Assembly: GCF_004359545.1 (NCBI RefSeq)
Contig: NZ_SCWB01000001.1
Location: 124,001-188,000 of the forward strand
Source of the DNA: Macrococcus lamae
Lineage (GTDB): Bacteria; Bacillota; Bacilli; Staphylococcales; Staphylococcaceae
Length of the DNA: 64,000 nucleotides
Direction: 5' to 3'
The notes below the pieces were generated by a model. That model ran no database searches and had not been told where the DNA came from. It saw only the letters and a program-made list of their open reading frames with translations. The position numbers were made by a program, and so were the translations under genes. Shown in pieces: positions 27,450 to 36,100 of this stretch. Numbering within the stretch: position 1 is the stretch's first letter; every line of letters starts with the position of its first letter.

Positions 27450-27549
27450 AGTTTGCGAATAATGGAATTAAGCTTGAGAGAATCAATGATGCAACAATAG
27501 CAATTAGCATAAGATAAATAAATATTTGTCTGAACCGTTTGTTATTCAA
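27448..27549 (-). CDS. 33-residue single-pass membrane miniprotein, Prli42-like (DUF4044)
   Basis: A TTG-started frame encodes MNNKRFRQIFIYLMLIAIVA and then SLILSSLIPLFAN: a short basic N-terminus and one membrane helix. It has its own extended -10 promoter, a GAAAGGATG ribosome site nine bases upstream, and a dedicated minus-strand terminator, so it looks like a real gene. The size, the NKR start and the LMLIAIV core resemble Prli42, the Firmicute miniprotein that anchors the Listeria stressosome. From memory, the Listeria gene also lies close to bkdB and the PepT-like gene. Assignment is by resemblance only; a type I toxin-like peptide is a less likely alternative. Confidence 0.6.
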   Translation of the reverse strand: MNNKRFRQIFIYLMLIAIVASLILSSLIPLFAN

Positions 27550-27570
27550 GTCATGTCATCCTTTCAGGTT

Positions 27571-27597
27571 TTGTTATATTATAGCAAATTCTATAAT
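27571..27597. promoter_or_regulatory. Overlapping divergent promoters (Prli42-like gene and pepT-like gene)
   Basis: Minus strand: extended -10 TGCTATAAT (TATAAT at 27578-27583). Plus strand: TTGTTA (27571-27576) and TATAAT (27592-27597), 15 bases apart. The two -10 boxes lie within 20 bases of each other, so the promoters must compete for RNA polymerase. Confidence 0.5.
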
Positions 27598-27614
27598 TAA
27601 AGAGGAGTGAACTT

Positions 27615-28724
27615 ATGATAAACTCGCAAAGATTAGTAGAAACGTTTGTCGAACTTGTATCAATTGATAGTGAAACAGGACATGAAAGAGAAATTGCAGA
27701 TCACTTAAAAGGGCTGTTTACAGAGCTCGGACTTGAAGTGGCAGAAGACGATAGTCAGAAAAGTACAGGATTTGGTGCAGGTAATCTGATTATCAATATG
27801 AAAGGAACGACAGACCAGACACCTATTTATTTTTCCTGTCATATGGACACAGTGACTCCTGGAAAAAACATCAATCCGGTAATCAAGGATGGTATTATTG
27901 CTTCAGACGGTACGACCATTCTTGGAGCTGATGATAAAGCGGGGATAGCGACGCTTATTGAAGTGATAAGAGTGATTCAGGAAGAAAATCTACCGCATGG
28001 AGATATTCAGTTGATTATTTCTGTCGGTGAAGAAAGTCAGCTTGTAGGAGCAAAGGCTTTTGATAGTAAGTATTTAACTGCTGAATTCGGCTTCGCTCTT
28101 GATTCAGGCAATACAGTCGGTACTATTGTCACTGCGGCGCCTTCTCAGGCTAAAGTAGAAACAGTGATCAGTGGAGTGACGGCCCATGCGGGTGTTGCGC
28201 CGGAAAAAGGAATCAGTGCAATCAATATTGCTGCAAAAGCAGTCAGCAGAATGACATTAGGCCGAATTGACCATGAGACTACAGCGAACATTGGACGCTT
28301 TGAAGGCGGAACAGTGACTAATATTGTCGCTGATAGCTGCTATTTATTAAGTGAGGCAAGAAGTATCAATCAGGATAAACTCGACAAACAAGTGGCTCAT
28401 ATGAAAGAAACATTTGAGCGTACTGCTCAAGAGATGGGCGGCAGTGCTGATGTCAAAGTGATACCTGCTTACCCGAGTTTTAATGTTGCAGAAGATGCAA
28501 AAGTTGTGCAGGTAGCGAAACAGGCAGCAGAAAATATCGGCATTTCACCTGAACTTATTCATAGCGGGGGTGGTAGCGATGCTAACATTTTTAACAGCTT
28601 CGGTGTACCTACCATTGTTCTTGCAGTAGGTTATCAGGAAATCCATACAAAGCATGAAAAGATGCCGATTGATCAGCTTGAGAAACTGACGAAGCAAGTA
28701 CTAGAGATAATAAAGTTAGTCTAA
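27615..28724 (+). CDS. M20/M28-type metallopeptidase, PepT-like (YqjE-like)
   Basis: This 369-residue protein has the two-domain M20 peptidase layout with a lid domain (about 180-290). Zinc ligands and catalytic residues are visible: His-Asp in FSCHMDTVTPG, the bridging Asp in LGADDKAG, Glu-Glu in ISVGEESQLVGA, Asp in FALDSG and a C-terminal His in IHTKHEKM. It should cleave short peptides such as tripeptides in the cytosol. Databases often call it peptidase T-like; true PepT is longer. AGAGGAG precedes the ATG. It lies upstream of gnd as yqjE lies near yqjI in Bacillus. Confidence 0.88.
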   Translation: MINSQRLVETFVELVSIDSETGHEREIADHLKGLFTELGLEVAEDDSQKSTGFGAGNLIINMKGTTDQTPIYFSCHMDTVTPGKNINPVIKDGIIASDGTTILGADDKAGIATLIEVIRVIQEENLPHGDIQLIISVGEESQLVGAKAFDSKYLTAEFGFALDSGNTVGTIVTAAPSQAKVETVISGVTAHAGVAPEKGISAINIAAKAVSRMTLGRIDHETTANIGRFEGGTVTNIVADSCYLLSEARSINQDKLDKQVAHMKETFERTAQEMGGSADVKVIPAYPSFNVAEDAKVVQVAKQAAENIGISPELIHSGGGSDANIFNSFGVPTIVLAVGYQEIHTKHEKMPIDQLEKLTKQVLEIIKLV

Positions 28725-28814
28725 AATGCGATTTGGATTTCAGTGTTTCATTTAGTGACCTTATTTGTACTGTGATATAATGATTGAGTAAATGACTAGG
28801 AAAGAGGTATATAC

Positions 28815-30218
28815 ATGACTAAACAACAAATCGGTGTCATAGGTCTAGCCGTGATGGGTAAAAACCTGGCATGGAATATTGAATCAAGAGGCTATACTGT
28901 AGCGGTATTTAACCGTTCTCCAGAGAAAACAGATGAGATGGTTCGGGAATCTGTTGGTAAAAACATCTTCCCGACATACTCTTTGGAAGAATTCGTGGCA
29001 AGTCTTGAAGTTCCTAGAAGAATATTAATGATGGTCAAAGCCGGAGAAGCGACAGATCACACGATAGAAAGTCTGATTCCATTACTTGATGAAGGTGATA
29101 TTTTAATCGACGGTGGGAATACAAATTATCTGGATACAATAAGACGTAACAATTACTTATCCGAAAAAGGATTGAACTTTATAGGTACAGGCGTATCTGG
29201 CGGTGAAGAAGGCGCACTTCATGGTCCATCTATTATGCCTGGAGGACAGAAGGCAGCTTATGAACTTGTTAAGCCGATTTTAGAAGATATCTCTGCGAAA
29301 GCAAGTGACGGTAAGCCATGTGTGACTTATATCGGTCCGGACGGTGCAGGTCATTACGTGAAGATGGTCCATAATGGTATTGAATATGCAGATATGCAGT
29401 TAATCGCTGAGAGTTATGATCTGATGAAGAATGTTCTGAAGATGGAACACGAAGAAATTGCAGATACTTTTGAAGAGTGGAACAAAGGTGAACTGGATTC
29501 CTATTTAATTGAGATTACGGCAGATGTCTTCCGTAAACTTGACGAAGATGGTACGCCACTAGTTGAAAAAGTGATGGATAAAGCAGGACAGAAAGGCACA
29601 GGGAAATGGACATCCATCAATGCGCTGGATCTTGGCATTCCACTGACAATTATAACGGAATCCGTCTTTGCACGCTTCATCTCAGCGCAGAAAGATGAGC
29701 GTTTAATTGCTGCAAAAGAATTTGTCGGTCATGAATATTCATTTAAAGGTGATAAAACTGAATTTCTTGAGCAAATACGTCAGGCGCTATATATGAGTAA
29801 AATTTGCAGTTACGCTCAAGGTTTCAGCCAGATGAAAGTAGCCAGTGAAACGAACAACTGGGACCTTAAACTCGGCGATCTTGCAATGATCTGGCGCGAA
29901 GGATGTATCATCCGTGCGCAGTTCCTGCAAAAGATTAAAGATGCTTACGACAACAATGCCGAACTACAGAACTTACTGCTTGATCCTTACTTTAAGGATA
30001 TTGTTTCGAAGTACAATGGTTCACTGCGTAAAGTGACTGGTACTGCAATTGAAGCAGGATTCCCGGTTCCGTCATTTGCAGCTGCTATTACGTATTTTGA
30101 CAGCTATAGAGCTGAAAATCTTCCCGCTAATTTAATTCAAGCACAGCGTGACTACTTTGGGGCTCACACATATGAACGCAAGGATAAAGAAGGTATTTTC
30201 CACACTGACTGGAATTAA
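28815..30218 (+). CDS. gnd: 6-phosphogluconate dehydrogenase (decarboxylating)
   Basis: This 467-residue enzyme oxidises and decarboxylates 6-phosphogluconate to ribulose 5-phosphate with NADP (or NAD). The cofactor motif is [16 protein letters not shown], the substrate signature is [19 protein letters not shown], and the catalytic Lys/Asn region is [15 protein letters not shown]. An extended -10 TGATATAAT lies about 35 bases upstream. zwf, the preceding enzyme of the pathway, is about 1.5 kb away on the opposite strand. Confidence 0.97.
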   Translation: MTKQQIGVIGLAVMGKNLAWNIESRGYTVAVFNRSPEKTDEMVRESVGKNIFPTYSLEEFVASLEVPRRILMMVKAGEATDHTIESLIPLLDEGDILIDGGNTNYLDTIRRNNYLSEKGLNFIGTGVSGGEEGALHGPSIMPGGQKAAYELVKPILEDISAKASDGKPCVTYIGPDGAGHYVKMVHNGIEYADMQLIAESYDLMKNVLKMEHEEIADTFEEWNKGELDSYLIEITADVFRKLDEDGTPLVEKVMDKAGQKGTGKWTSINALDLGIPLTIITESVFARFISAQKDERLIAAKEFVGHEYSFKGDKTEFLEQIRQALYMSKICSYAQGFSQMKVASETNNWDLKLGDLAMIWREGCIIRAQFLQKIKDAYDNNAELQNLLLDPYFKDIVSKYNGSLRKVTGTAIEAGFPVPSFAAAITYFDSYRAENLPANLIQAQRDYFGAHTYERKDKEGIFHTDWN

Positions 30219-30219
30219 T

Positions 30220-30253
30220 ATAAAACACCATGATGCTGACATCATGGTGTTTT
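30220..30253. terminator. Bidirectional terminator between gnd and the AraC gene
   Basis: A perfect 14-base stem (AAAACACCATGATG with its complement) around CTGA, with A and T flanks. It abuts the stop codon of the minus-strand regulator. Confidence 0.92.
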
Positions 30254-31085
30254 ACTGTATCGGCAGATAAAAAGTCATCTTTGTATAATGACTGTCAAAA
30301 TCAAGTGGAAGCAGCAGTACGGAAACATAGTGATCATTTTTCAAGTAATTCAATGTCACCGATACTTGCTGTTCGATTCCCTGCCATACTTGATTGTAGA
30401 GAAAGTCAATATGTCCTTGCTGAGTGAAGACAGCACATTTTCTCTCCTTAAGATATTCTACTTCAAGCAGTGTATTCCCATCATGAGGAACGCCGTAAAA
30501 AATTTCAAGACCATCTACAAGCGGACGAACAGAAATATATATTTGTTGAGATCTGAGGTCATGAAGTTCATTAAGATGTCCTTTCTCCACTGCTTCAAAC
30601 AGAAGATCAGGAATCAAAAAATGATTCAATAGTTCCTGATTAGGAATGAACTGACGGTAGCCTGCCAGCCGAATTTCCTGAAAGTCCAAAATAGTGTACG
30701 ACAACGGTGGATGTTCAGTCACACCGTATTTGACATATAACCGGCTGAACCGTTTCACTGACTCTTTATGAGTTCGGACAAGTACCGGAGAAAAACCATG
30801 ATAGTCACTGAAATCATGAGAGAAAGCATGCGCATCTTTATAACCATATTTTTCAGCCACATCTACCAGTCGCTGGTCGCCCTTTATAAGTTCATCAGCA
30901 GCATCAGACAACCGACGTCTGTAAACATATTCTTCAGTATTCATACCGCAGATCATTGTAAAAGTCTGATTAAGATGATAAGCGGTTTCTCCGATATATT
31001 CTGCTAATTGATTCATATCAATATTGTCAAGCATGTGATCTTCTAAATAAACGATGGTCTGCTGGACTATTCTTAAAGCTTCCAT
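30252..31085 (-). CDS. AraC-family regulator with GyrI-like ligand domain
   Basis: This 277-residue protein has an N-terminal pair of helix-turn-helix motifs (about 8-110; NMNQ-like NIDMNQLAEYIGETAYHLNQ and VAEKYGYKDAHAFSHDF) and a C-terminal effector-binding domain of the GyrI/BmrR type (about 125-277; FYGVPHDGNTLLEVEYL, HIDFLYNQVWQGI). That order is found in regulators that bind small hydrophobic ligands and often control efflux or detoxification genes; the target here is not evident. It lies between gnd and zwf on the minus strand, 28 bases after a small methyltransferase gene that may share its transcript. Confidence 0.85.
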   Translation of the reverse strand: MEALRIVQQTIVYLEDHMLDNIDMNQLAEYIGETAYHLNQTFTMICGMNTEEYVYRRRLSDAADELIKGDQRLVDVAEKYGYKDAHAFSHDFSDYHGFSPVLVRTHKESVKRFSRLYVKYGVTEHPPLSYTILDFQEIRLAGYRQFIPNQELLNHFLIPDLLFEAVEKGHLNELHDLRSQQIYISVRPLVDGLEIFYGVPHDGNTLLEVEYLKERKCAVFTQQGHIDFLYNQVWQGIEQQVSVTLNYLKNDHYVSVLLLPLDFDSHYTKMTFYLPIQ

Positions 31086-31113
31086 TCATTTCACACTTTC
31101 ATATGTTTAGTCA

Positions 31114-31710
31114 TCAGTCTAGCTGATATATTACGATAACATCGTTCTGATCTGTTGGATACCGGCTCAGAAGGATGCTCTTGATTTCAGTAAATTGTCC
31201 CGACTGATGGATGGCATCAATATATTCAACCTTTGCATAATATAATATCACTATTATTCTTCTTTTGTAACTGGCTTGAGATATAAGATGAGAAAGAACA
31301 GTCTTGAATATTTCTGCTGAAAATGGATTGAAGAAAAATAAAATTGATTCCCTGCCATTAAAGTGATAATCAGTGACATTCATGTTCAAAGCCTGAATGT
31401 CACCTGAAGAATTCAGTTGCTGACGATAGGAATCGACGTTCTTTAATCCATCTAAATATAGAGCTTTGTTAAGTTCTATACCGAGCGTATTAATCTGCAG
31501 CTGATAATTCATAAATATGGGAACACGCATCAGCCCTGAGCCAAAATCAACGAGCAGCTCATCCTCTTGAATCATAGGCTTTAAATAATTGCTTAAGGCT
31601 AACAGATCACTGTATGTCGTCGGTTCATAGCGATGATAATGAGTTACCGTCGGAAACTGATGATTTTCTTCAGTTGTCTTAATGTGAAGCAGATCGTCAT
31701 AATTCATCAT
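31114..31710 (-). CDS. Small SAM-dependent methyltransferase-like protein
   Basis: This 198-residue protein shows a class I methyltransferase core: motif I LVDFGSGLMRVPIFM (about residues 53-67), an acidic strand end LGIELN, and a motif IV-like FFFNPFSAEIF. The order and spacing fit, but the substrate cannot be inferred. The NPF motif is reminiscent of N-methyltransferases. Two adjacent ATG codons (31710 and 31707) follow GGAG. It lies between the zwf terminator and the AraC gene on the same strand. No signal peptide or membrane segment is visible. Confidence 0.7.
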   Translation of the reverse strand: MMNYDDLLHIKTTEENHQFPTVTHYHRYEPTTYSDLLALSNYLKPMIQEDELLVDFGSGLMRVPIFMNYQLQINTLGIELNKALYLDGLKNVDSYRQQLNSSGDIQALNMNVTDYHFNGRESILFFFNPFSAEIFKTVLSHLISQASYKRRIIVILYYAKVEYIDAIHQSGQFTEIKSILLSRYPTDQNDVIVIYQLD

Positions 31711-31721
31711 TTAATCTCCGT

Positions 31722-31756
31722 AAAAAAAGCTTGGAACAGCAAGCTGTCCCAAGCTC
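31722..31756 (-). terminator. Terminator after zwf
   Basis: On the minus strand GAGCTTGGGACAG pairs with CTGTTCCAAGCT around CTTG and is followed by seven T. It separates zwf from the methyltransferase gene. Confidence 0.9.
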
Positions 31757-31761
31757 ATATT

Positions 31762-33240
31762 TTAAAAATCCCACCAATGTAAATTATCGCGGCTGAGCAG
31801 CAGCTGACTTTTGACAGGACCATTTGAACCAGCTGGGTAATTCGGGAATGGGGCAGGGTGATCATGCCAGTACTGGTCCACTGGATCGACGTAAGACCAT
31901 GTTGCCTTCAGTTCTTCCCAATGAGTGAAGTTCGTTGAATCGCCTTTTAGACAGTCATATATGAGTCCTTCATAAGCATCAACTGTATTCATTTTATCCT
32001 GAGTTGTCAGTGCATAAGATAATTTAATAGGTTCTGTATCAATGCCTTCGATGTACTTACGTGCATTTAAGTGGAGTTCAAGGCCTTCATTCGGTTGAAT
32101 ATTGATCACAAGAAGATTAGAGTCCAGATGCTGATCTTTCTTATAGTAAAGGTTCATCGGCACTTCCTTGAATTCAACAACGACTCGAATTTCTTTTTCC
32201 TTCATCCGTTTACCAGTTCTGATATAGAACGGAACACCAGCCCAGCGGAAATTATCAATCATCACTTTCGCAGCGACAAAGGTCGGTGTGTTTGATAGCG
32301 GATCAACATTTTCTTCATCCCGGTATTTCGGCACTTCTTCATTGTTGATAATCCCTTTATCATACTGACCGCGCACAAAATAATTTTTTACTTCAGATTC
32401 AGTAATATGACGGATAGAACGTAACGCTTTGACTTTCTCATTTCTAATATCTTCAGATTGCAGGGAAATGGGTGGTTCCATTGCAAGTAAAGACACAATC
32501 TGCAGCATATGGTTTTGCACCATATCCTTCAAAGCACCTGAGTTATCGTAATAACCTCCCCGATCTTCAACACCAAGAGTTTCTGAAGATGTAATCTGTA
32601 TATTTGAGATATATTTATTATTCCATAACGGTTCGAACATAGCGTTGCTGAACCTAATAAGTTCAATGTTCTGTACCATGTCTTTACCAAGATAGTGATC
32701 AATTCTAAAAATCTCTTCTTCATCAAAGGATTTTGTGATTTGCTTGTTCAAGGCCTCCGCTGACTTTAAATCAGTACCGAATGGCTTTTCGATAATCAAT
32801 CTTTTAAATCCTTTTGTTTTTGTCAGACCACTTGATTGCAATGCATCAGTTACAGTGCCGAAAAATTCTGGAGCCATCGCTAAATAGAAAAGGCGATTAC
32901 CTTCTAATGTGAATTTACCGTCCAGTTCTTCTGACAAAGTGACGAGTTTATTATAACTTTGCAGATTGTTTACGTCATTTGACTGGTAGAAGACATGCTC
33001 CATAAAATCGTCAATTTTGTCGGTATCTTTTACATGCTCAGAAATAGATGCCTTAATTTCTTCACGGAACTTTTCGTTAGTCCAGTCACGTCGCCCGACA
33101 CCGATAATAGCAATATGTTCATTAAGATTATTCTGTTGATATAAATGGAACAGTGATGGAAACAGTTTCCTGTGACTTAAATCACCTGTTGCACCAAAAA
33201 TGGTAATTAAACATGGAATGTTTTGTTTTTCGATATCCAA
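31762..33240 (-). CDS. zwf: Glucose-6-phosphate 1-dehydrogenase
   Basis: This 492-residue enzyme oxidises glucose 6-phosphate to the lactone with NADP, the entry to the oxidative pentose phosphate pathway. FGATGDLSHRKLFPSLF is the coenzyme motif, RIDHYLGKDMVQN the substrate-binding signature with the catalytic His region, and RWAGVPFYIRTGKRM a conserved active-site stretch. It is transcribed divergently from rnz, a pairing also found in staphylococci. It has its own terminator. Confidence 0.97.
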   Translation of the reverse strand: MDIEKQNIPCLITIFGATGDLSHRKLFPSLFHLYQQNNLNEHIAIIGVGRRDWTNEKFREEIKASISEHVKDTDKIDDFMEHVFYQSNDVNNLQSYNKLVTLSEELDGKFTLEGNRLFYLAMAPEFFGTVTDALQSSGLTKTKGFKRLIIEKPFGTDLKSAEALNKQITKSFDEEEIFRIDHYLGKDMVQNIELIRFSNAMFEPLWNNKYISNIQITSSETLGVEDRGGYYDNSGALKDMVQNHMLQIVSLLAMEPPISLQSEDIRNEKVKALRSIRHITESEVKNYFVRGQYDKGIINNEEVPKYRDEENVDPLSNTPTFVAAKVMIDNFRWAGVPFYIRTGKRMKEKEIRVVVEFKEVPMNLYYKKDQHLDSNLLVINIQPNEGLELHLNARKYIEGIDTEPIKLSYALTTQDKMNTVDAYEGLIYDCLKGDSTNFTHWEELKATWSYVDPVDQYWHDHPAPFPNYPAGSNGPVKSQLLLSRDNLHWWDF

Positions 33241-33347
33241 CTGAGTAACCTCGATTCGTTAAAAGTCTATTTTATTTTTTCATACAATCTCTGAAAACAC
33301 AAATAAAACATGCTATAATGACATGATTAATTGAGTAGGTGAAACGA

Positions 33348-34268
33348 ATGAAAATTACTTTTTTAGGGACAGGTGCAGGGCTTCCGTCGAAAGACAGAAA
33401 TACACAGACGACCGTCCTTGATCTGAATCCTCTATCTAATGAATACTGGCTGTTTGACGCAGGCGAAGCAGCTCAGCATCGAATATTGAATACGAATATT
33501 AAACTTGGAAAACTGACGACTATTTTTATTACACATCTTCATGGTGATCATCTCTTTGGCCTCCCTGGTTTATTAACTTCCAGAAGTTTTCAGGGTGGCG
33601 AGGGCAGACCTCTTAAAGTTATTGGACCTCGAGGAATTAAATTATATGTTGAAACAACACTAATGTTGACAGGTTCTCATCTTAATTATCCACTTGAAGT
33701 GCTGGAACTGAACGGCGGTGAGGTATTGACAATCAACAAGGTCAGTGTGAACGTGCAGCCGCTGAAACACGGAATATCTTCATTGGGTTACCGCCTAAAG
33801 TTTCCTCCAAAAGAAGGACGGCTGAAACAGCAAAAGCTGCTGACAGCAGGTATAGAACCCGGTCCCATCTATAAGGAATTTAAGACGCGTCCGGTAGTAA
33901 CTTATAACGGCGAAGAATATATCACTGAAGATTATAAGGAACATCCAGAGCCTGGTAAAGTTATCGCATTTTTTGGTGATACGATGCCGGTCGAAACTGA
34001 GCGGCTACTAGCTGATCACGCTGATGTGATGATTCATGAATCCACTTATCTTGACGGTGATCATGAGTTAAGTCACAAATATTTTCATAGCCATATAGAC
34101 GATGTCATTCAACTGGCAGCAGAATGTCACGTTAAGATGACATTGATTAACCATGTGAGCAACCGCTATACAAAAGATGATATAGAAGCTCTGACTCATC
34201 AGTTGAAGAACAGCCATCCAGAGTTTAATTTTCAGATCACAGAAGATTATTTGTCTTACGAGATATAA
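33348..34268 (+). CDS. rnz: Ribonuclease Z (tRNA 3' endonuclease)
   Basis: This 306-residue metallo-beta-lactamase-fold nuclease trims tRNA 3' ends. The zinc motif is THLHGDHLFGLPG, with further ligands in LKHGISSLGYR, FFGDTMP and INHVSNRY. The exosite region lies around GIEPGPIYKEFKT. I use the ATG at 33348, which follows TAGGTGA; a GTG nine bases upstream lies on that site. An extended -10 TGCTATAAT lies about 35 bases upstream. It diverges from zwf. Confidence 0.95.
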   Translation: MKITFLGTGAGLPSKDRNTQTTVLDLNPLSNEYWLFDAGEAAQHRILNTNIKLGKLTTIFITHLHGDHLFGLPGLLTSRSFQGGEGRPLKVIGPRGIKLYVETTLMLTGSHLNYPLEVLELNGGEVLTINKVSVNVQPLKHGISSLGYRLKFPPKEGRLKQQKLLTAGIEPGPIYKEFKTRPVVTYNGEEYITEDYKEHPEPGKVIAFFGDTMPVETERLLADHADVMIHESTYLDGDHELSHKYFHSHIDDVIQLAAECHVKMTLINHVSNRYTKDDIEALTHQLKNSHPEFNFQITEDYLSYEI

Positions 34269-34326
34269 TGTTTCTTAGTTAAAATTGTTGAGCGTTAAGT
34301 AGTACATGATGACAGGAGATGAACGA

Positions 34327-35097
34327 ATGCTTGGGAAAAAGTATTTGCTGACTGGTGGGACGAGTGGATTAGGAGAAGCGATTTTAGAAGAACTGATCGC
34401 AAACGGCGCTAAGGTGACTGTGATTGGAAGAAACCACGACAAACTGAAGAAACTGGTTGATGTCTATCCTGGGCAGGTTGATGTATTTAAGGCAGATTTA
34501 AATATACAGGAAGATCTTAATCGATTCCACGAATGGCTTAAAGGCGAGCAACCGGTCTATGACGGATTGATCAATAATGCAGGTTTTGGATATTTTAAGT
34601 CGTTTATGTCTCACACACCTGAGGAAATTCACGATATTTTAAACGTTAACTTAACACAGACGATTTTACTGACTCATATGATGCTGCCTTATTTAAGAGT
34701 AAACGGTACGATAGTGAATATCTCATCACAGGCTGCTCGAGTCACAACACCTTATAGTGCGATCTATGCTGCCTCCAAAGCAGGGCTGTCGTCGTTTACT
34801 AATGCACTGAGAATGGAACATCCATCTCTTCACGTCATGACAGTTCAGACAGGACCGATTGCAACGTCATTTTTTATGAGGGCGGATGCCAGCGGAACGT
34901 ATGAGTCATTGACTAAACGTCTGCAGATTGATAAGTATAAACTGGCAGGAGAAATAGTGGAAGGTATAGGTTCAAAGAAAATTGAAATCAATCGTCCCCA
35001 GTGGATGCACATAGGTCTGTCTATCTATTCATTGTTTCCAAGGTGGATTGAGCAGAAACTTGAAAAGCCGTTTATGTCTAAAAGCGGATTAAAATAA
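34327..35097 (+). CDS. yqjQ: Short-chain dehydrogenase/reductase (YqjQ-like)
   Basis: This 256-residue protein has the classical SDR pattern: cofactor motif TGGTSGLGEA, the structural INNAGFG, the catalytic Ser in VNISSQAA and the YxxxK pair in YAASKAGLSS. A hydrophobic C-terminal stretch around WMHIGLSIYSLFPRW may touch the membrane. The substrate is unknown. I start at the ATG at 34327, eight bases after AGGAG; an in-frame ATG at 34306 precedes that site. Order rnz-yqjQ matches yqjK-yqjQ proximity in Bacillus subtilis. Confidence 0.87.
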   Translation: MLGKKYLLTGGTSGLGEAILEELIANGAKVTVIGRNHDKLKKLVDVYPGQVDVFKADLNIQEDLNRFHEWLKGEQPVYDGLINNAGFGYFKSFMSHTPEEIHDILNVNLTQTILLTHMMLPYLRVNGTIVNISSQAARVTTPYSAIYAASKAGLSSFTNALRMEHPSLHVMTVQTGPIATSFFMRADASGTYESLTKRLQIDKYKLAGEIVEGIGSKKIEINRPQWMHIGLSIYSLFPRWIEQKLEKPFMSKSGLK

Positions 35098-35123
35098 TGC
35101 TAGTCATTATAGATTAATATGAA

Positions 35124-35160
35124 ATAGACCGCTCTATTCATTAGGAGCGGTCTATATTTC
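35124..35160. terminator. Hairpin between convergent yqjQ and yqkD
   Basis: ATAGACCGCTC pairs perfectly with GAGCGGTCTAT over a 10-base loop. Short T-rich stretches follow on both strands, so it probably ends both transcripts. Confidence 0.8.
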
Positions 35161-35167
35161 TACTTTT

Positions 35168-36100
35168 TTAATCTGGAATGAATCCATACTTTTCTAGAAA
35201 CTTAGTTACTTTTTTGCGATAAGTGACTGGATTGACATTATAACTCGCTGCATGACCGCCATATTCAGGATACCATTTCATTTTTGGTCCTTGTTTCTTG
35301 TTGTATAAATCTACTGAGTGCGTGTATGGAATGAATGTATCCGGCTTGGAATGGATGAATAATATCGGCTGCTCGATGTTACTGATGATTTTTATAGGAG
35401 AAACGGCATACAATGAAAATTTTGACCGTAGTCTTAGGAATATATTGACGATATAGAGCAGAAAACCAGAACCAATTTTAAGTCGTGCTCCGATAATATG
35501 AGTCAGTACTTTTTCAAATGACGAGAAAGAGCAGTCTGAAATATAAAATTGTGCCTCGTTCGCCAGTTCTCCGGCATATAGAAGCATAGTAGCAGCCCCC
35601 ATGGATTCTCCGTGGATTCCAAACTCGATGTCAAAGCCGTAATTTTCTTTTAAATATAAAATAACAGACTCCAGATCAAACTTTTCGTAGTATCCATAAG
35701 TAGAATAAACTCCGCCGCTTGAGCCATGTCTCCGGTGATCGAATATGATGGCATTGAAGCCGAGTTCTAGAAATAGATTCATATATTTGATGGAGGTGAT
35801 TCGATTTTCTGTGACACCATGACAGAAAATCATCCATTTCTTATGAGAATATTTTTTGATGACTTCCGCTTCAAGGTGATAGCCATTTTTCGATGCAACT
35901 GTAACTTTTTCTGGATTAAGTGCACGATAGGCTTCTTCATCCAGCCGTTTCGCTTTGATTTCACGCCTGCGAATCACCTCAACATCACGCAGCTTAAAGT
36001 TCAGAATATAGTTGCTGGCGACTATGCCCGTTACTGCAAGAGCAGCTGTGACGATAGAAGAAGTAATAATAGCCGTATTTTTAAACGTCTTCATGTTCAT
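35168..36100 (-). CDS. yqkD: Membrane-anchored alpha/beta hydrolase (YqkD-like)
   Basis: This 310-residue protein has an N-terminal membrane helix (about 10-33) and an alpha/beta-hydrolase domain. The nucleophile elbow is GIHGESMGAAT, the oxyanion region is FCHGVTENR, an acid is likely in IHSKPDTFIP and the catalytic His is in YGGHAASYNV. The substrate is unknown. Its ATG overlaps the stop of the aldo/keto reductase gene (ATGA), so the two are translationally coupled. Bacillus subtilis has yqkD near yqkF in the same order. Confidence 0.87.
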   Translation of the reverse strand: MNMKTFKNTAIITSSIVTAALAVTGIVASNYILNFKLRDVEVIRRREIKAKRLDEEAYRALNPEKVTVASKNGYHLEAEVIKKYSHKKWMIFCHGVTENRITSIKYMNLFLELGFNAIIFDHRRHGSSGGVYSTYGYYEKFDLESVILYLKENYGFDIEFGIHGESMGAATMLLYAGELANEAQFYISDCSFSSFEKVLTHIIGARLKIGSGFLLYIVNIFLRLRSKFSLYAVSPIKIISNIEQPILFIHSKPDTFIPYTHSVDLYNKKQGPKMKWYPEYGGHAASYNVNPVTYRKKVTKFLEKYGFIPD

